Assembly: GCA_948567375.1 (NCBI GenBank)
Contig: OX419758.1
Coordinates: 62,005,001 to 62,069,000 of the forward strand
Source: Lunularia cruciata
Taxonomy: Eukaryota > Streptophyta > Marchantiopsida > Lunulariales > Lunulariaceae
Direction: 5' to 3'
Length of the DNA: 64,000 bases
Shown here: positions 47,629-58,977 of the stretch, one piece after another
Layout: the number at the start of each line of letters is the position of its first letter
How positions within the stretch are numbered: position 1 is the first letter of the stretch
The notes under the pieces: model-generated
What the model saw: the letters and a program-made list of their open reading frames with translations, nothing else
Databases searched by the model: none
What the model was told of the DNA's origin: nothing
Position numbers and translations under genes: made by a program

Positions 47629-47742
47629 CAAGGCATAGGATTTTGGGCTAGAGAAGCTACAAAGGCCTAAAAGTGCCAAGTTGAACTCCTCAAGGCATAG
47701 GGTTGTGGGTTAGAGAGACTATATAGGCCTAGAAGGGCCAAC
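47629..47742. repeat. 62-bp tandem duplication
   Basis: caaggcatagg ... gagaa/gagactac/tat at 47629 and 47691; about 85% alike by eye. Confidence 0.75.
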
Positions 47743-47889
47743 AAGCCAACTTACTAGCATGAAGCTAGCTAGTTTAGATGAGTTTTTGGTCACCATTTGG
47801 AAAAATCTACCCACCCTTCTAGATTGTGCATAATAGGGTTTAAACTCCAAATCTTTGGTTCCTAGATTGGTGCCCTAGCCAATTGGTCC

Positions 47890-48579
47890 TGTGAGCCGGC
47901 CTGTCTCTCACTCAGGATGAACCTCTGATGGCTATTATGGTAGCGCACCATGGACTAAGAAGGCAAGGAACCCAAACTCCATCATACTCCTCCAAGGCTA
48001 ACACTCCAAGACTCAAGACATTGCTCACTAGAGAACTCAATGAGAGAGATAGTTGCAAATGAAAGGATGTTGAGTACCTCCTCACCCCTTGTTTATATAC
48101 TTGTGAAATAGTTACGTACCAAAGTCACTAATTACCGTAGTAACTCAAGTTACTAGACTAAAAGTCAAGTAAAGTCAAAAAGTAGAAAGGAATATCCATT
48201 CACATGGGCATATTCCCCTAAGCATGTGGTCTTATCTTGACCCAACCACTAAGTCAAGGATTCCTTCACATGGGCTATCCTTGGACTAAAGAAGAATCCA
48301 AAACAAAAAGGCTTGCGAGCCCAAGAGTTCTCAACTCTTTCCTCAAAGCCAAACACCTAGGAATAATACCAAGTCAACACACTAAAATCCAAAATAGTGG
48401 TGCTCATCTTTTCTACTTCCTCTAAAGTAAGGTCCCCTCTATCTTAGCTATGACTAACTTTAGCTAACCATGACTAATATAGAACCATCCTTTATCTCTA
48501 TATAAATAATATCTCTTAAGTACTTGTAATACCAAGCTAAATATCACAATACCACACACATGCACAAATGAGTGTTACA
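47890..48579 (-). repeat. 3' LTR of element C
   Basis: 690 bp, TGTGAGCCGGCC to AGTGTTACA in plus reading. A 62-codon frame lies in it on the plus strand, opposite to the element, and is not a gene. Confidence 0.95.
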
Positions 48580-48590
48580 TTTACCCCCGG
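48580..48590 (-). other. Polypurine tract of element C
   Basis: tttacccccgg in plus reading; ccgggggtaaa on the element strand, directly inside the 3' LTR and two bases from the pol stop codon. Confidence 0.8.
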
Positions 48591-48591
48591 A

Positions 48592-50310
48592 CTAAGTTTT
48601 CACTTTGTCCTCAAAGTGAAGGTTTCTCTTCCTTCTATGGTATATCTTCAACTTATCATGGTTAATCCTATCAAAGTGTCTTCCTCCCAACTCCTTGAGA
48701 TCATAGGTGTAATTGCCCCACACCTTCTCCACTATGAAAGGTCCAAAGTACTTAGGCAAAAACTTCTTTTGCTCTCTCTTGAATCAAATGGAATCAAACA
48801 ACATTACCCAATCACCTTCTTTGAAAGTCTCCACCTTCTTCTTGCCTTGCCTCTTGTCATAGCTCTCCTTTTGTTTCCTTTGGGCTTGCTCCACTCAAAC
48901 CATAGCAATTGCTCTTGCCTCTTCCAACTCCATGAGTTGATCCTTCCTTGACTTCTCTGCATCACCTCCTTGTGCTTTCTTCAATCTCCTATGAATGCTT
49001 TGGAAGGTAGGAAGATCAAAGTGAATAGGTAAGGTAGACTCAATACCATACACCAATTGAAATGGAGAATATCCGGTGGAAGTTTTCATAGTTGTCCTAT
49101 ACTCCCACAAAACTGCATGAATCCTCTTGTCCCAATGATGTTTAGCCCCTTCCATTTCTGCATCTTTGGCCAACATCATGCACAAGGTCTGATTGGTTCT
49201 CTCTGCCAAGCCATTGGAATTTGGCTTATAGGATGTAGTTACTCTATTTGTGATAGAGAAATGTCGTAGCATGGCTGTAGTAATGCTTCTTGTAAACTCT
49301 CCTCCTCTATCAAAAACCAACTCCAAAGGGCATCCAAACCTAGTGAATGCGTTCATAAAGAAATCTACCCACTTCATCTTCATTCTTGTCCCTCAATGGT
49401 CTAGCCTCAACCCACTTGGTAAGGTAATCAGTAACTACCACAATGTACCGATTGTTCCTTGGGGTTCTATTGAGAGGACCTACAAAATCAATTCCCCACT
49501 TCTCAAAAGGTCCTAGCAATGGAATTGATCTAAGTGGTGGAGTGGATGTAGACTTTCTAGCAAAAGCTTGACAAACATGACAAGTTTTGCAATAATCAAG
49601 ACAATCCTTGAAAATCCCTCTCCAATGGTAACCTGCATCTAGAATCTTGAAAGCAGTCACCTTTCTTGCAAAGTGTCCTCCACATACTAAACCTTCATGA
49701 AACTCCTTTATGAGTAGGATAGACTCATCCTTACCCACTACTCTTTGAAGTAGACCATCTGCTCCTTGGTGAAAAAGAATATCCTCCACCATTGTGTAAG
49801 GTCTAGATCTTGCTGCAAGGGCCTTCCTCTCCCTAGCATGCATCCCTTTTGGATAGTTACCTCTTGTCACAAAATCCACAATCTCCTTGTACTCCATTGG
49901 AACCTCTTGAGTGACTGAGATTGTCATGAGCTCCTCATCCAGGAAGGAATCATCCATTGGCTCATCTCCATCATGATCATAGGCTCTAGATAACAAATCA
50001 GCATTTGCATGTTTCTTTCTTGACCTATCCTCAATTGTGTAGTCATACTTAGACAAGAGTATCATCCACCTTGCTAGTCTCCCTTCAACATTAGGCTTGT
50101 TGAAGATGTACTTCAAAGCCTTGTGATCCGTGACAATTGTGGCTTTCCCTCCAATCAAGTAGTGTCTAAACTTCTTGAGACCAAAGATCACTGCCAACCC
50201 TTCTCTCTCCATGACAGAGTAGTTCTTCTATGCTGAAACCATCTGCCTACTAGCATAAGCTATTGGATGATCATGCCCATCTTGGTCTAATTGACTAAGA
50301 GTGGTGCATC
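48592..50310 (-). pseudogene. Element C RNase H (distal part) and integrase
   Basis: RNase H phrases MEREGLAVIFGLKKFRHYLI and TDHKALKYIFNKPNVEGRLA at 50212-50085. Integrase zinc domain: HEGLVCGGHF ... CKTCHVCQAF (H-x-H, C-x2-C) at 49700-49560. Core: WGIDFVGPL (first Asp), ELVFDRGGEF (second Asp) and NGLAERTNQTL (Glu), all three acidic residues present. C-terminal region has FLPKYFGPFIVEKVWGNYTY and ends in TAG at 48592-48594. Breaks: TAG at 50228-50230, a one-base frameshift near 49365, and TGA near 48783. The integrase would insert the DNA copy into chromosomes. Confidence 0.9.
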
Positions 50311-52614
50311 CTATAGCTTCATTAGAAGCATCAGTGTAGAGGATGAAGGCTTACTCCAATCAGGTTTAGCAAGAATTGGAACTACAACAAGGGATTGCTT
50401 GAGCTTCTCAAAAGCTTTGAGAGCCTCCTTGTCTTCCAAAATCACCATGTAATCTACACCCTTCTTCATGTAGATGGTCAATGCATAAGCCTTGTTGGAA
50501 AATGAGAAGATGAACCTCCTATAGTACCCAACCATCCCCAAGAATTGGCGTAACTTTGTCAAGCTTGAAGGGAATGGAAGGTCGGAGATTTTCCTCACCT
50601 TCTCAAGATCAACTACTATTCCATCCTTGGAGATGATGTGCTCCAAAAGTGGACCTTCTTCACATCCAAAAATGCACTTCTCTGGGTTGAGTGATGCATT
50701 TGCCTCATCCAAGCGTTGCAAGACTTTGATTAGGTGCTCAAAGTGCTCCTCCTTGCTCCCATAGACACAAAAGTCATCAATGAAGTCTCTCACAAATTTC
50801 CCAATGAAAGGTTCAAATACCTTGTTCATGAACCGTTGGAATGTGGCTGGAGCATTGCAAAGCCCAAAAGGCATGACCTTGAAAGCGTAAGTTCCCCAAG
50901 GTGTGGTGAATGTGGTGAGTTGTTGATGCTCTGGTGCAATCTTGATTTGGTTGTATCCACTATAACCATCTCCAAAACTGTACCTCTCATGACCTGCAAC
51001 CTCCTCCAAGATCTCATCAATGAATGGCAATGGGTAGTAGTCCTTCTTGGTAACAACATTAAGCTTCTTGTAATCCACACATACCCGAAGCTTGCCATTC
51101 TTTTTCTTCACAATGACAATTGGACACACCCATTCTGAATTCTCCACCTCAAAGATAAATCCAGCCTCCTTGAGCTTATCAATCTTCTCCTTCACAACCA
51201 AAGATATTGGTGGGCTAATGCGACGTTGCTTTTGGCGGATTGGTCTTGCATGTGACTCCACCTCTATCTTGTGCTCCTCCAAGGTGACTTCCTTCAAATC
51301 CTTGTAACTAAAAGCAAACACATGGATGAACTTGCGGAAAATCTCCTCAAATCTCACCTTCTCCTCCTTGGTAACATTTGGGCCATACTTGAGGGTATCT
51401 AACCTTCTCTCTACCTCCTCAAGTGTCAATGGTGATTTGTTTGGGTCCTTCAAAACCTTTGGCTTAGGTGAAAAATCCATAGCACACAAGGGATACACAT
51501 CTGAATCAGATTCAGATTCATCCTCCTCCATGGAAGTCTCTTCCTCCATGCTTGTGTCCACACTTGAAGCTCCTTCTTTAGAATTTGATTCCCAATAATC
51601 AGAAGATGGTGTATCTGAATGTGAAGTGTTGGTGGTGTTAGTCACAGGAACTGTGACGCTATGGTTTGATGGCCCAATCCTCAAGTACCCTTTGTGCCAT
51701 CGATCAGTTGTGTGTGTTGCTCTCAACCATGGCCTCCCAAGAAGTAAGTCATAGCTTGAATCCTTCAAGACTTGGAAAGTAATGAGATTTTGAACTCCCA
51801 TAACTGAAACTACCACTTTATCCATCACCCCTACTGGTTGAACTTGTTGCTTGTTTGCCATGCTCACCACAAATGTTGAAGGTGTTGAGGGTATCATATC
51901 CAACTTCTTCATCAACCTTTCTGACATGGCATTCAATGCTAATTCTCCATCAACCAATGCATCCTTGATGTTGTGACCATTCACTCTCACATCAATCTTG
52001 GAGGCATATTCACAAGCCTCCCATGGTGCTGGCTTGGCATCCACCACCCCCATTGATATTGGAACTTTTGCCTTCTTCTTCTTCTTGCTCCTTGTAGGAC
52101 TCAAACCACCTCTAAGCTCCTTTCTCAAGGTAGGGTTCAAAGCAATTAATTGGCCCACTGTGATGTTAGCCTTGTGACTACCAACATCCTCCAACACATT
52201 GTAGTTCCATTGTTGCTTTGAGATCAAGAAGTCCTCCATCTCCAACTTCTTCCTTGGAGTCTTTGTTGTTGATGGTGTTGATATGCGAGTGCTCCTAGTA
52301 GACATAGGAGTATCCTTGCTTGAAGTAAATCCTTGAGAAGAGTGAACATCCTCTGCAAAACAAGCTCTCTTCTTCCCTTGTGCCAAAAGCTCCAAATTAA
52401 GACCCTTGGAGTTTGAGCACTCTCCCTTCTCATACTTGCTCTCAACCACATCTATGGATGCTATCCCCTTACCTTTGTTGGGATTAGGAGCCACTTGGGT
52501 TTCACTACCTCCCTCTTTCCCTCTATTGGCTCCCTCATAACCCCTTCCTCTATGGTAAGTGGAATTTGGACAATTCCTTTGGATATGGCCTCTTCCTCCA
52601 CAACCAAAACAATT
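50311..52614 (-). pseudogene. Element C zinc knuckle, protease and reverse transcriptase
   Basis: One open frame from just after a TGA at 52615-52617. First comes the knuckle CFGCGGRGHIQRNC (C-x2-C-x4-H-x4-C, about 52600-52555), then a basic linker. The protease region has DALVDGELALNAMS near 51960, where relatives have D-G-G or D-S-G, so the active loop looks altered, and SYDLLLGRPWLR near 51740. RT: ENSEWVCPIVIVKKKNGKLR near 51150, DYYPLPFIDEILEEVAGHE near 51040, MPFGLCNAPATFQRFMNKVF near 50870 and RDFIDDFCVYG near 50780 with the catalytic Asp pair. A one-base loss near 50348 (after KPDWSKP) shifts RNase H out of frame. Confidence 0.9.
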
Positions 52615-53454
52615 TCAATCATTGAAATTGTTGGCTGGTTGGCCTCCTCTATATGGATAGTTTCCATAACTCCTAGGCCCTCTCCCTACATTCTGATCCA
52701 CCTCTCTCTTCTCCCATAGTTGCACCACATTGATCTTGAGATCCGCAAGTTGTTCTGTGATGGTTTGGAGTGGATCTTTTGGTGAAGGTGCAAGAACTGG
52801 AGCAACCACTACTTGTGGTGCAACCCTTGTCACCAAAATATCAGAAGTTCCACCATACTTGTAGCCTTGAGGAGGATGCACAACCTCCTTCACCACCAAA
52901 TCACTCTCATCCCCTTCCAAACTCTCCTCCATACGAATTGCGATCTTGATAGCTTCAACCTTGGAAGAAGGTTTCTCATATCTCACCTTGCTTCTAATTT
53001 GTGGTATCAACCCTCCCACAAAATTCTTGGTGAGCATGGCCCCTATGCCAATCATTGTAGTCTCCACATCATCCCCACCCTTCCTCAACACTATGCGAAA
53101 TTTGGACTCTAACTTTTCCACTCTTTCCACATAGACTCTCACTTTCTCTCCATCTCCTTGCTTGAGAAATGTAACCTCACTCATCAATCTCTCATAACTC
53201 TCATCAGGAAGAAAGTTCTCAATGAGTGCTGAAGTCAAAGTCTCCCAAGACACCTCTTCCCCATCTCTCCTCTCTCTCTTTTGGTATTCTGACTCATACC
53301 ATGTAAGTGCTGCATCCTCGAAGAAATCTGGTAATAATGAGGCCCACTCATTCTTCCTCCTCTCATTGTTTCCTATGCAAGCTCTCTTGAAGTCTCTCAC
53401 AAAGGCCTCCACATCTTCTCCATCATTGCCAAAGAAAACTGGAAGTTTCCCCAT
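52615..53454 (-). CDS. Element C gag (capsid), 279 residues, ends at TGA before zinc knuckle
   Basis: MGKLPVFFGNDGEDVEAFVR at the N-terminus (start at 53454). The gag core follows: DAALTWYESEYQKRER near 53310-53260, ALIENFLPDESYERLMSEVT near 53230-53170, and DGEKVRVYVERVEKLESKFR near 53150-53090, the usual retrotransposon gag fold. Gag builds the cytoplasmic particle. The frame ends at TGA 52615-52617 after NFND; the next codons, in the same frame, are Asn-Cys and the zinc knuckle. CGA to TGA is the simplest origin. Otherwise this frame is intact. Confidence 0.88.
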   Translation of the reverse strand: MGKLPVFFGNDGEDVEAFVRDFKRACIGNNERRKNEWASLLPDFFEDAALTWYESEYQKRERRDGEEVSWETLTSALIENFLPDESYERLMSEVTFLKQGDGEKVRVYVERVEKLESKFRIVLRKGGDDVETTMIGIGAMLTKNFVGGLIPQIRSKVRYEKPSSKVEAIKIAIRMEESLEGDESDLVVKEVVHPPQGYKYGGTSDILVTRVAPQVVVAPVLAPSPKDPLQTITEQLADLKINVVQLWEKREVDQNVGRGPRSYGNYPYRGGQPANNFND

Positions 53455-53690
53455 CTTAACCTCTCACTATCTTTCTTTTTTCTCAATTTTTCTTTTTCTC
53501 TTTTCTTTTCTCTCACTCTATAACTAATAGAGTATATACATGACTAACACCATTTGAGAATAATCCACCCTAGGGAACACAAAAGGTTCAGGTTGCTCCA
53601 AGATTTCTATAGCAACATCAAATCCTAGAGTGCATATTAATCGAACCCTCATGGATAGTTTATCCACAAGTTGAAAGATTATCTCCATCA

Positions 53691-54324
53691 CTAATCTTGA
53701 GAACTAGCCGATGAAGGTGGTAGTATTTTTGTAGCTACTCTGAGACTCTCTCCAAGATCCTTCACCAAAGTTTCCAAAAGTGCTTTTACTCCACTACACT
53801 CATGTCCTTTTGGAAGTCCTTCAACTCCACAAACCTCACACAACTCCTTGGTCTTAGATCTTCTCCCTCCCAATCTTGGTGAAGAAGGTCCAACATGCAA
53901 ACCCAAGTCAAGTAAGCCTCTCCTTTCCCTCAATCTCTTTCTCTCAAAGGTCAATGGACATGAACTTGCCTTATGTCCCTTCTCTCCACACAGAAAGCAC
54001 TTAGACTCACTCTTTCCTCCAAGTGGTGTAGGTTTCTGGATCCTCTCAACACTCTCTTCAAATTCTATTGTAAACTCTCTTTTCTTCAAATCCACCCCTA
54101 AAATCACCTCAAACCCTTGGAGAACCTTGCATAATCTCAATTTCCACTCTTGATGACCCTCCATGTTCCCAAGATGAATCTAAACACTCAAACATGTTTT
54201 TTGTTGATCTCAAACTCCTCATGCATGAGATCTCCACTCTGCAAAATTGACCCTTCCTCACAATGTCACTCAAATCTCCCAACCAATATGTCATAGTCCT
54301 CTGAAATTTGGCCCACTTGATCAC
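53691..54324 (-). CDS. Extra zinc-knuckle frame upstream of gag in element C, possibly frameshifted
   Basis: Two overlapping minus-strand frames. The upstream one (54324-54109) reads MIKWAKFQRTMTYWLGDLSD ... FCRVEISCMRSLRS. The downstream one (54164-53691, 157 codons) has FTIEFEESVERIQKPTPL, then a perfect CCHC knuckle CFLCGEKGHKASSC near 53995, a basic segment RKRLRERR, and a second Cys/His cluster CEVCGVEGLPKGHEC near 53830. Stop 237 bp before the gag ATG. It is not gag (gag follows). Extra frames ahead of gag are known in Ogre-type elements; whether this is related I cannot tell. RNA or DNA binding is inferred from the knuckle. Confidence 0.6.
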
Positions 54325-55000
54325 AACTCTAGGGCGTCCGCCATTGCAAAATTTCAGATCTTTTCATTGAGCCATTTGGCCTAGACATCTTTCTATTCAG
54401 CACCCATATTTCAGATTTGGTCTGAAAACCACCCCCTTCACTTCAAAACCTCATTTCTCCCTGCGCAAGAACGATCTCTCTCTCATTTGTGTGGCAGTAG
54501 GTAGGATACAATGCACTAAATTTTCTTGGAAATTTTCAGGACAATTCACTAAAAATTGAAGAAATGGCAAACTCTGTACAATTTTCCAGAGAGCATGCAG
54601 TTGCGGGAGCACTTTACCCTATCAACTTTCAAAAATTCTAACCCAATGCGCATAGAAGCTCTCACAATAATTTCAAGTGTGCTAACTGAAAGATAACCCA
54701 AGCTATCATGTGTAGAAATCTCAAGTCCAGATATCAAACTTGAGATTTTGCCCAAAATCACCTTAATCCCAAAAATCTGCAATCCACCTCACACAATCTC
54801 TCCAATTTCTCTCATGTGTACAAGATGTACAAAATCACCTCAAAGACATCATTATGAACTATAGGGTATACAAATAGATCTTGGTTCTCTAACATAAGTT
54901 CAGCCCTCTCCTCTCCTAATGTTCTCTCCAAGTGAGCTCTCATAGCCTCCTTCTGCCTAATGTAGAATTGAACGCGGAACATTATCTTGCCTTCTAGAGA
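54325..55000 (-). other. 5' untranslated leader of element C
   Basis: Between primer site and the extra frame. No long frame; short frames only. Likely leader and packaging region. Confidence 0.55.
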
Positions 55001-55019
55001 GGTCCCGGCAATGGAACCA
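55001..55019 (-). other. Primer binding site of element C
   Basis: TGGTTCCATTGCCGGGACC on the element strand, four bases after the LTR. The ...TTGCCGGG... core resembles the primer sites I recall for Tat/Athila elements; the exact tRNA is not assigned. Confidence 0.55.
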
Positions 55020-55023
55020 AAAA

Positions 55024-55713
55024 TGTGAGCCGGCCTGTCTCTCACTCAGGATGAACCTCTGATGGCTATTATGGTAGCGCACCATGGACTAAGAAGGCAA
55101 GGAACCCAAACTCCATCATACTCCTCCAAGGCTAACACTCCAAGACTCAAGACATTGCTCACTAGAGAACTCAATGAGAGAGATAGTTGCAAATGAAAGG
55201 ATGTTGAGTACCTCCTCACCCCTTGTTTATATACTTGTGAAATAGTTACGTACCAAAGTCACTAATTACCGTAGTAACTCAAGTTACTAGACTAAAAGTC
55301 AAGTAAAGTCAAAAAGTAGAAAGGAATATCCATTCACATGGGCATATTCCCCTAAGCATGTGGTCTTATCTTGACCCAACCACTAAGTCAAGGATTCCTT
55401 CACATGGGCTATCCTTGGACTAAAGAAGAATCCAAAACAAAAAGGCTTGCGAGCCCAAGAGTTCTCAACTCTTTCCTCAAAGCCAAACACCTAGGAATAA
55501 TACCAAGTCAACACACTAAAATCCAAAATAGTGGTGCTCATCTTTTCTACTTCCTCTAAAGTAAGGTCCCCTCTATCTTAGCTATGACTAACTTTAGCTA
55601 ACCATGACTAATATAGAACCATCCTTTATCTCTATATAAATAATATCTCTTAAGTACTTGTAATACCAAGCTAAATATCACAATACCACACACATGCACA
55701 AATGGGTGTTACA
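55024..55713 (-). repeat. 5' LTR of element C
   Basis: 690 bp, collinear with 47890-48579 and the same by eye except G55705. Confidence 0.95.
55226..55233 (-). promoter_or_regulatory. TATA box of element C 5' LTR
   Basis: TATATAAA on the element strand; the same site is at 48092-48099 in the other LTR. Confidence 0.55.
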
Positions 55714-55717
55714 GTCC

Positions 55718-56317
55718 ACCTTCACTTGTTGTCTTAGTGATAGGGGTGATTGGTACCTATACACATGTAGCTTTGGCTAGGAGGGGCAGTTTGATCCTAT
55801 CCTTGGTGATCTTGGTAGCATAGGAGTAAGAAGACACTCTTATTATATCAAATGCCAAATGGTGGTAGAGTCAATCTGGTGTTGATTTTTGAGATGGAGT
55901 GTTTTGTTTGGACTTCTTGTGATTGGACTTCCATTCTCTACTTCTTATTTGTGCACCATGTTTGTGTGATGTGCCTTGAATTTAAAGTTGGTACTTTGGT
56001 GTGCTCTTAGTAGTGAGGTTGGACTGATGACTTGTTAGACTACCTATATTTCTCTTAGATGAGGCAAAAAGTGATGACCTATAGACCATGAGAGTGTGTG
56101 TTGTAATGATAGGTTATAGGTTGCACTTTCTCCTAGTGTAGTTGATGTAGTTAGAGCTATAATAGTGGGTGGTGTTCAATTGATGGTGTCACTTAGTGTT
56201 GATCCTCATGGGGTACTTGTGGTACTTCCGATTACGATTTGAGTTACATATCATGATGGAGGTTTTTGGAGATTCTTGTGGAGATATCATTGTAGTACAT
56301 AATGGGTTACATGGTGT
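55718..56317. other. Intergenic DNA right of element C
   Basis: T- and G-rich on the plus strand, no gene or repeat recognised. Confidence 0.4.
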
Positions 56318-56555
56318 CATGTTGTGGTTTGCATAGCCCATGAAAAAGTAAACTAGTCTGGTTTATCTCCATAAAGATGGAGTAGGTTGTATGATGGATC
56401 CCATGGTTGAGCTAATGCCATGTGAGCAATCTATATGCATTTAAGTGGCTAGCCATGTGAATTACAATTTAATCCTTTTTAAGGGCTTTGATGTATACAA
56501 GTGGTGGAAAGTTGAGAGAAAAGTGTGTTTTAGTTTGAGGTGTCTAGAGCAAGAG
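56318..56555 (+). repeat. Repeat X, copy 1 (left of element A4)
   Basis: About 240 bp, from tgtcatgttgtggtttgcat to gtctagagcaagag, collinear with 61803-62042. It ends exactly where the A4 LTR begins (last bases aagag would be the A4 target duplication). Confidence 0.8.
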
Positions 56556-57056
56556 TGTAACAAAATGGAGTTTACCGACGAGTTAGTCAAGGCTAGAAAA
56601 GTAGAAAATAGGCCAAATTAGCTTAGAATATTCTAGAAGTATCTAGGAAGCTCTTGGTACCTTCCAAGCATTGGGTAACATGCATACCAAGTGGTGATTT
56701 CTAAGAAGAAGCATCTTGAGAAGCTTCCCAACTAGCTTAGCTTGCATCTCAAGTAGGTAGCTTCTAGAAGGAAGCTTCTTGGGAAGCTTCCAATTAGCTT
56801 AGCTTGCACGCCATGTAGGCAATTTCTAAAAGAAAGCTTCTCTAGAAGCTTCCCGATTAACTTGGCTTGCACTTCAAGAAAATGCCTTTTGGAAGCTTCT
56901 TGAGAAGCTTCTCAAGAGCTTTGTATGATCTTTATGAATACCAAAGTCCAAGCTCATGCTAGGCATTTGGATTTTCACTCATCCATGTGTCTCAATGTGA
57001 TCTTCCACTTTGATCTTCCACTCTACTCTTTCTTTCCTCAATCTTAGTCTTTTACA
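56556..57056 (+). repeat. 5' LTR of A4
   Basis: 501 bp, TGTAACAAAATGG to CTTTTACA. Contains four GAAGCTTC modules (56700-56915). The usual TATA context has decayed to ctttatgaatacc. Confidence 0.9.
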
Positions 57057-57057
57057 T

Positions 57058-57069
57058 TGGTATCAGAAC
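57058..57069 (+). other. Primer binding site of A4
   Basis: TGGTATCAGAAC, initiator-Met tRNA type with one change. Confidence 0.82.
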
Positions 57070-57323
57070 AAGAATGAGATGGATGGAATTTATGGACCAC
57101 CAAATCAATTTTTTCCAAACAATTGGAATTTTTGTGTCCATGTACTACCCAAGCATCATTTCACTCAGTTCATCATCTCACGCTTCAGATAAAATGTTTT
57201 GAATGCAATCACCTTGTTCAATAAACCCTTGGTACTTCCAATTGTAACTTATGGAGAATAGTGGATGTGTTGCATCTATGTGTAAATTCAATCAACTATA
57301 TGTAGTTTAATGGAGTATTAGTC

Positions 57324-58210
57324 ATGGCCGCAATACCCAAGGTTATCATTGCCATGCAACAACAAATTGATCACCTTACTCAATTGTTGGAAGAATTAGA
57401 TCATCAACAACAAGGGCATGTAGAGAGAGCACCATTTTAAGAAGGGGAAGAGAAAATTCAATTTCCAAAGCCCAAGGCATTTGAAGGCAAGAATCTCATG
57501 GATGTAGTGGAGAACTTATGTTTGATTGCATATGTTATTTGAAAGCTACAAATCTTCAAGATGAATAGAAATAGATTCTCTTGGCTTCTAGCCAATTTGG
57601 ATGGAGTAGCAAAGCTATGGTTGGAGTTCTGAGTAGAGCGAGCTAAATAGCAATTTGTTGCAATAATCTTGACATGGATAGAATTCAAGAGTGTAATAAT
57701 TGGTCAATTCCAAGCTATAAATGACACATGAGCTGCACAAGATAGGTTGGTAGATTTGAAGTAAATTGGCTTTATAAAAAGCTCCATTGCATAATTCTAG
57801 AACCCCATCATGAAAATTCCAAATATACTAGAAGGTGAAGCTCTAGATTGATTTATGAGGGGTTCAAAGTCACAAACTAAATTAGAGGTGACTATGCAAG
57901 AGCCAAAACACTTGGAGGAAGCCATGTAGTTGGTTGAGTGCTTTAATTCCTTGGTTGCAACAACTTGGTCTCAACCTCAACCACCATAGAAACTACCAAT
58001 ACACTACACATGTTTGGAGGAGCCAACATCAATGGAGATTGATGCCATCCAATAAAGACCACTTGGCATTGCAAATAAAGAAAGTTTGCAACAAAATGGC
58101 GGTTGTTTTTATTGTTGCCAAATTGAACATCACATTGCTGAATGTGCACTCAAGAATGGATGACTTTGATAGTCACCCAAATGAAGTTTGTGGAGTAGAA
58201 TGATCAAGGA
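57324..58210 (+). pseudogene. A4 gag, broken
   Basis: Starts MAAIPKVIIAMQQQIDHLTQ, then LLEELDHQQQGHVERAPF before a stop. Zinc knuckle frame keeps C-x2-C-x4-H-x4-C (CFYCCQIEHHIAEC near 58099-58140). Several stops. Confidence 0.85.
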
Positions 58211-58249
58211 AACAAGAAATCCTAGTAGGAGATTTCAAGCCATATAATG

Positions 58250-58640
58250 GGAACTTGATTAGTTTCAATGGGATTAAAGGCTTGGAGTATGCAAGTTTGC
58301 TTTACTTGCAAGGTATGATATTTGATTATGGGTGTAGGATTTTGGTGGATTTTGGAAGTTTAGGGAATTCATGTCCATGCAATTAGCAAAAGAATTAAGT
58401 ATTACTATCAAGCCAATAATAGGAATTAGCTGATGATGGCAGATGCTAGAAAGTGTTTTGCATTCCGTACCTCACATCCTATTACATTCAAGATTGGGAA
58501 AGAGTATTTGGAGTGTATGAGATTTGTAATAGCACCTCTACACTATGATGTCATTTTAGGTCTACCTTGGCTTGAATATCATACGGGTCAATTTGATTGT
58601 AACCAACAATAAATTCAAGTGCAACACCAAAGTAGAAATT
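58250..58640 (+). pseudogene. A4 protease, broken
   Basis: RILVDFGSL near 58340 (D-S-G changed to D-F-G), then LHYDVILGLPWLEYH near 58540. Frame shifts near 58360 and 58430. Confidence 0.8.
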
Positions 58641-58977
58641 TACAATTAGTTTGTATGGTACCTTTGAGTAAGACATCTAAGAATAGTCAATCCCAAGATA
58701 GGAAGTTTGTTAGGAAAGTAGCCATAGAGCAAGCTTTAGAGAAAGGGAAGTCTATTTTTGTGTTGTGGATCAAAAAAATTGTGCATGGAGGATCAAAGGA
58801 GGACCAAAAGCCTCATCAAGCAATGGTTGATCAAATATTCAAGAGTTTTCATATTTTTAGATAGTTTGTTGAAAGGATTACCCCCCAATTGTGGTGTGCC
58901 GTTCAAGATTGAGTTATTACTAGGAAGTACTCCAATGAGTAGCCAATCTATTGGCTCTCACCAAAGGAGTTGGACGA

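Larger units (their letters stand above)
47890..55713 (-). mobile_element. Element C: Ty3/gypsy without chromodomain (Tat/Athila/Ogre-type RT), minus strand
   Basis: 7.8 kb, two 690-bp LTRs that I see differing at one base (A48571, G55705), a polypurine tract next to the 3' LTR and a primer site next to the 5' LTR. Minus-strand order: extra zinc-knuckle frame, gag, zinc knuckle, protease, RT, RNase H, integrase. Integrase ends in a GPY/F-like region with no chromodomain. The RT phrase DGYSGYNQIKIAPEHQ with MPFGLCNAPATFQRFM is of the type known from Tat, Athila and Ogre elements. Flanks share gtcc (47886-47889, 55714-55717), so the target duplication is 4 bp, or 5 with one change. Very recent by LTR identity, yet pol carries several stops and frameshifts. 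Confidence 0.93.

Noticed and set aside
48237-48425. 62-codon frame, repeated identically at 55371-55559
   Set aside because: It lies in both LTRs of element C on the opposite strand to transcription; duplication reflects the LTRs, not a gene family.
53222-53527. 101-codon plus-strand frame opposite element C gag
   Set aside because: Antisense shadow of a well supported gag frame, Ser/Phe/Leu-rich as expected from reversed Glu/Lys codons.
47890-55713. Element C as an endogenous pararetrovirus or envelope-bearing retrovirus
   Set aside because: It has two LTRs, a polypurine tract and an integrase, which pararetroviruses lack, and no envelope-like frame between integrase and 3' LTR (pol ends two bases before the polypurine tract).
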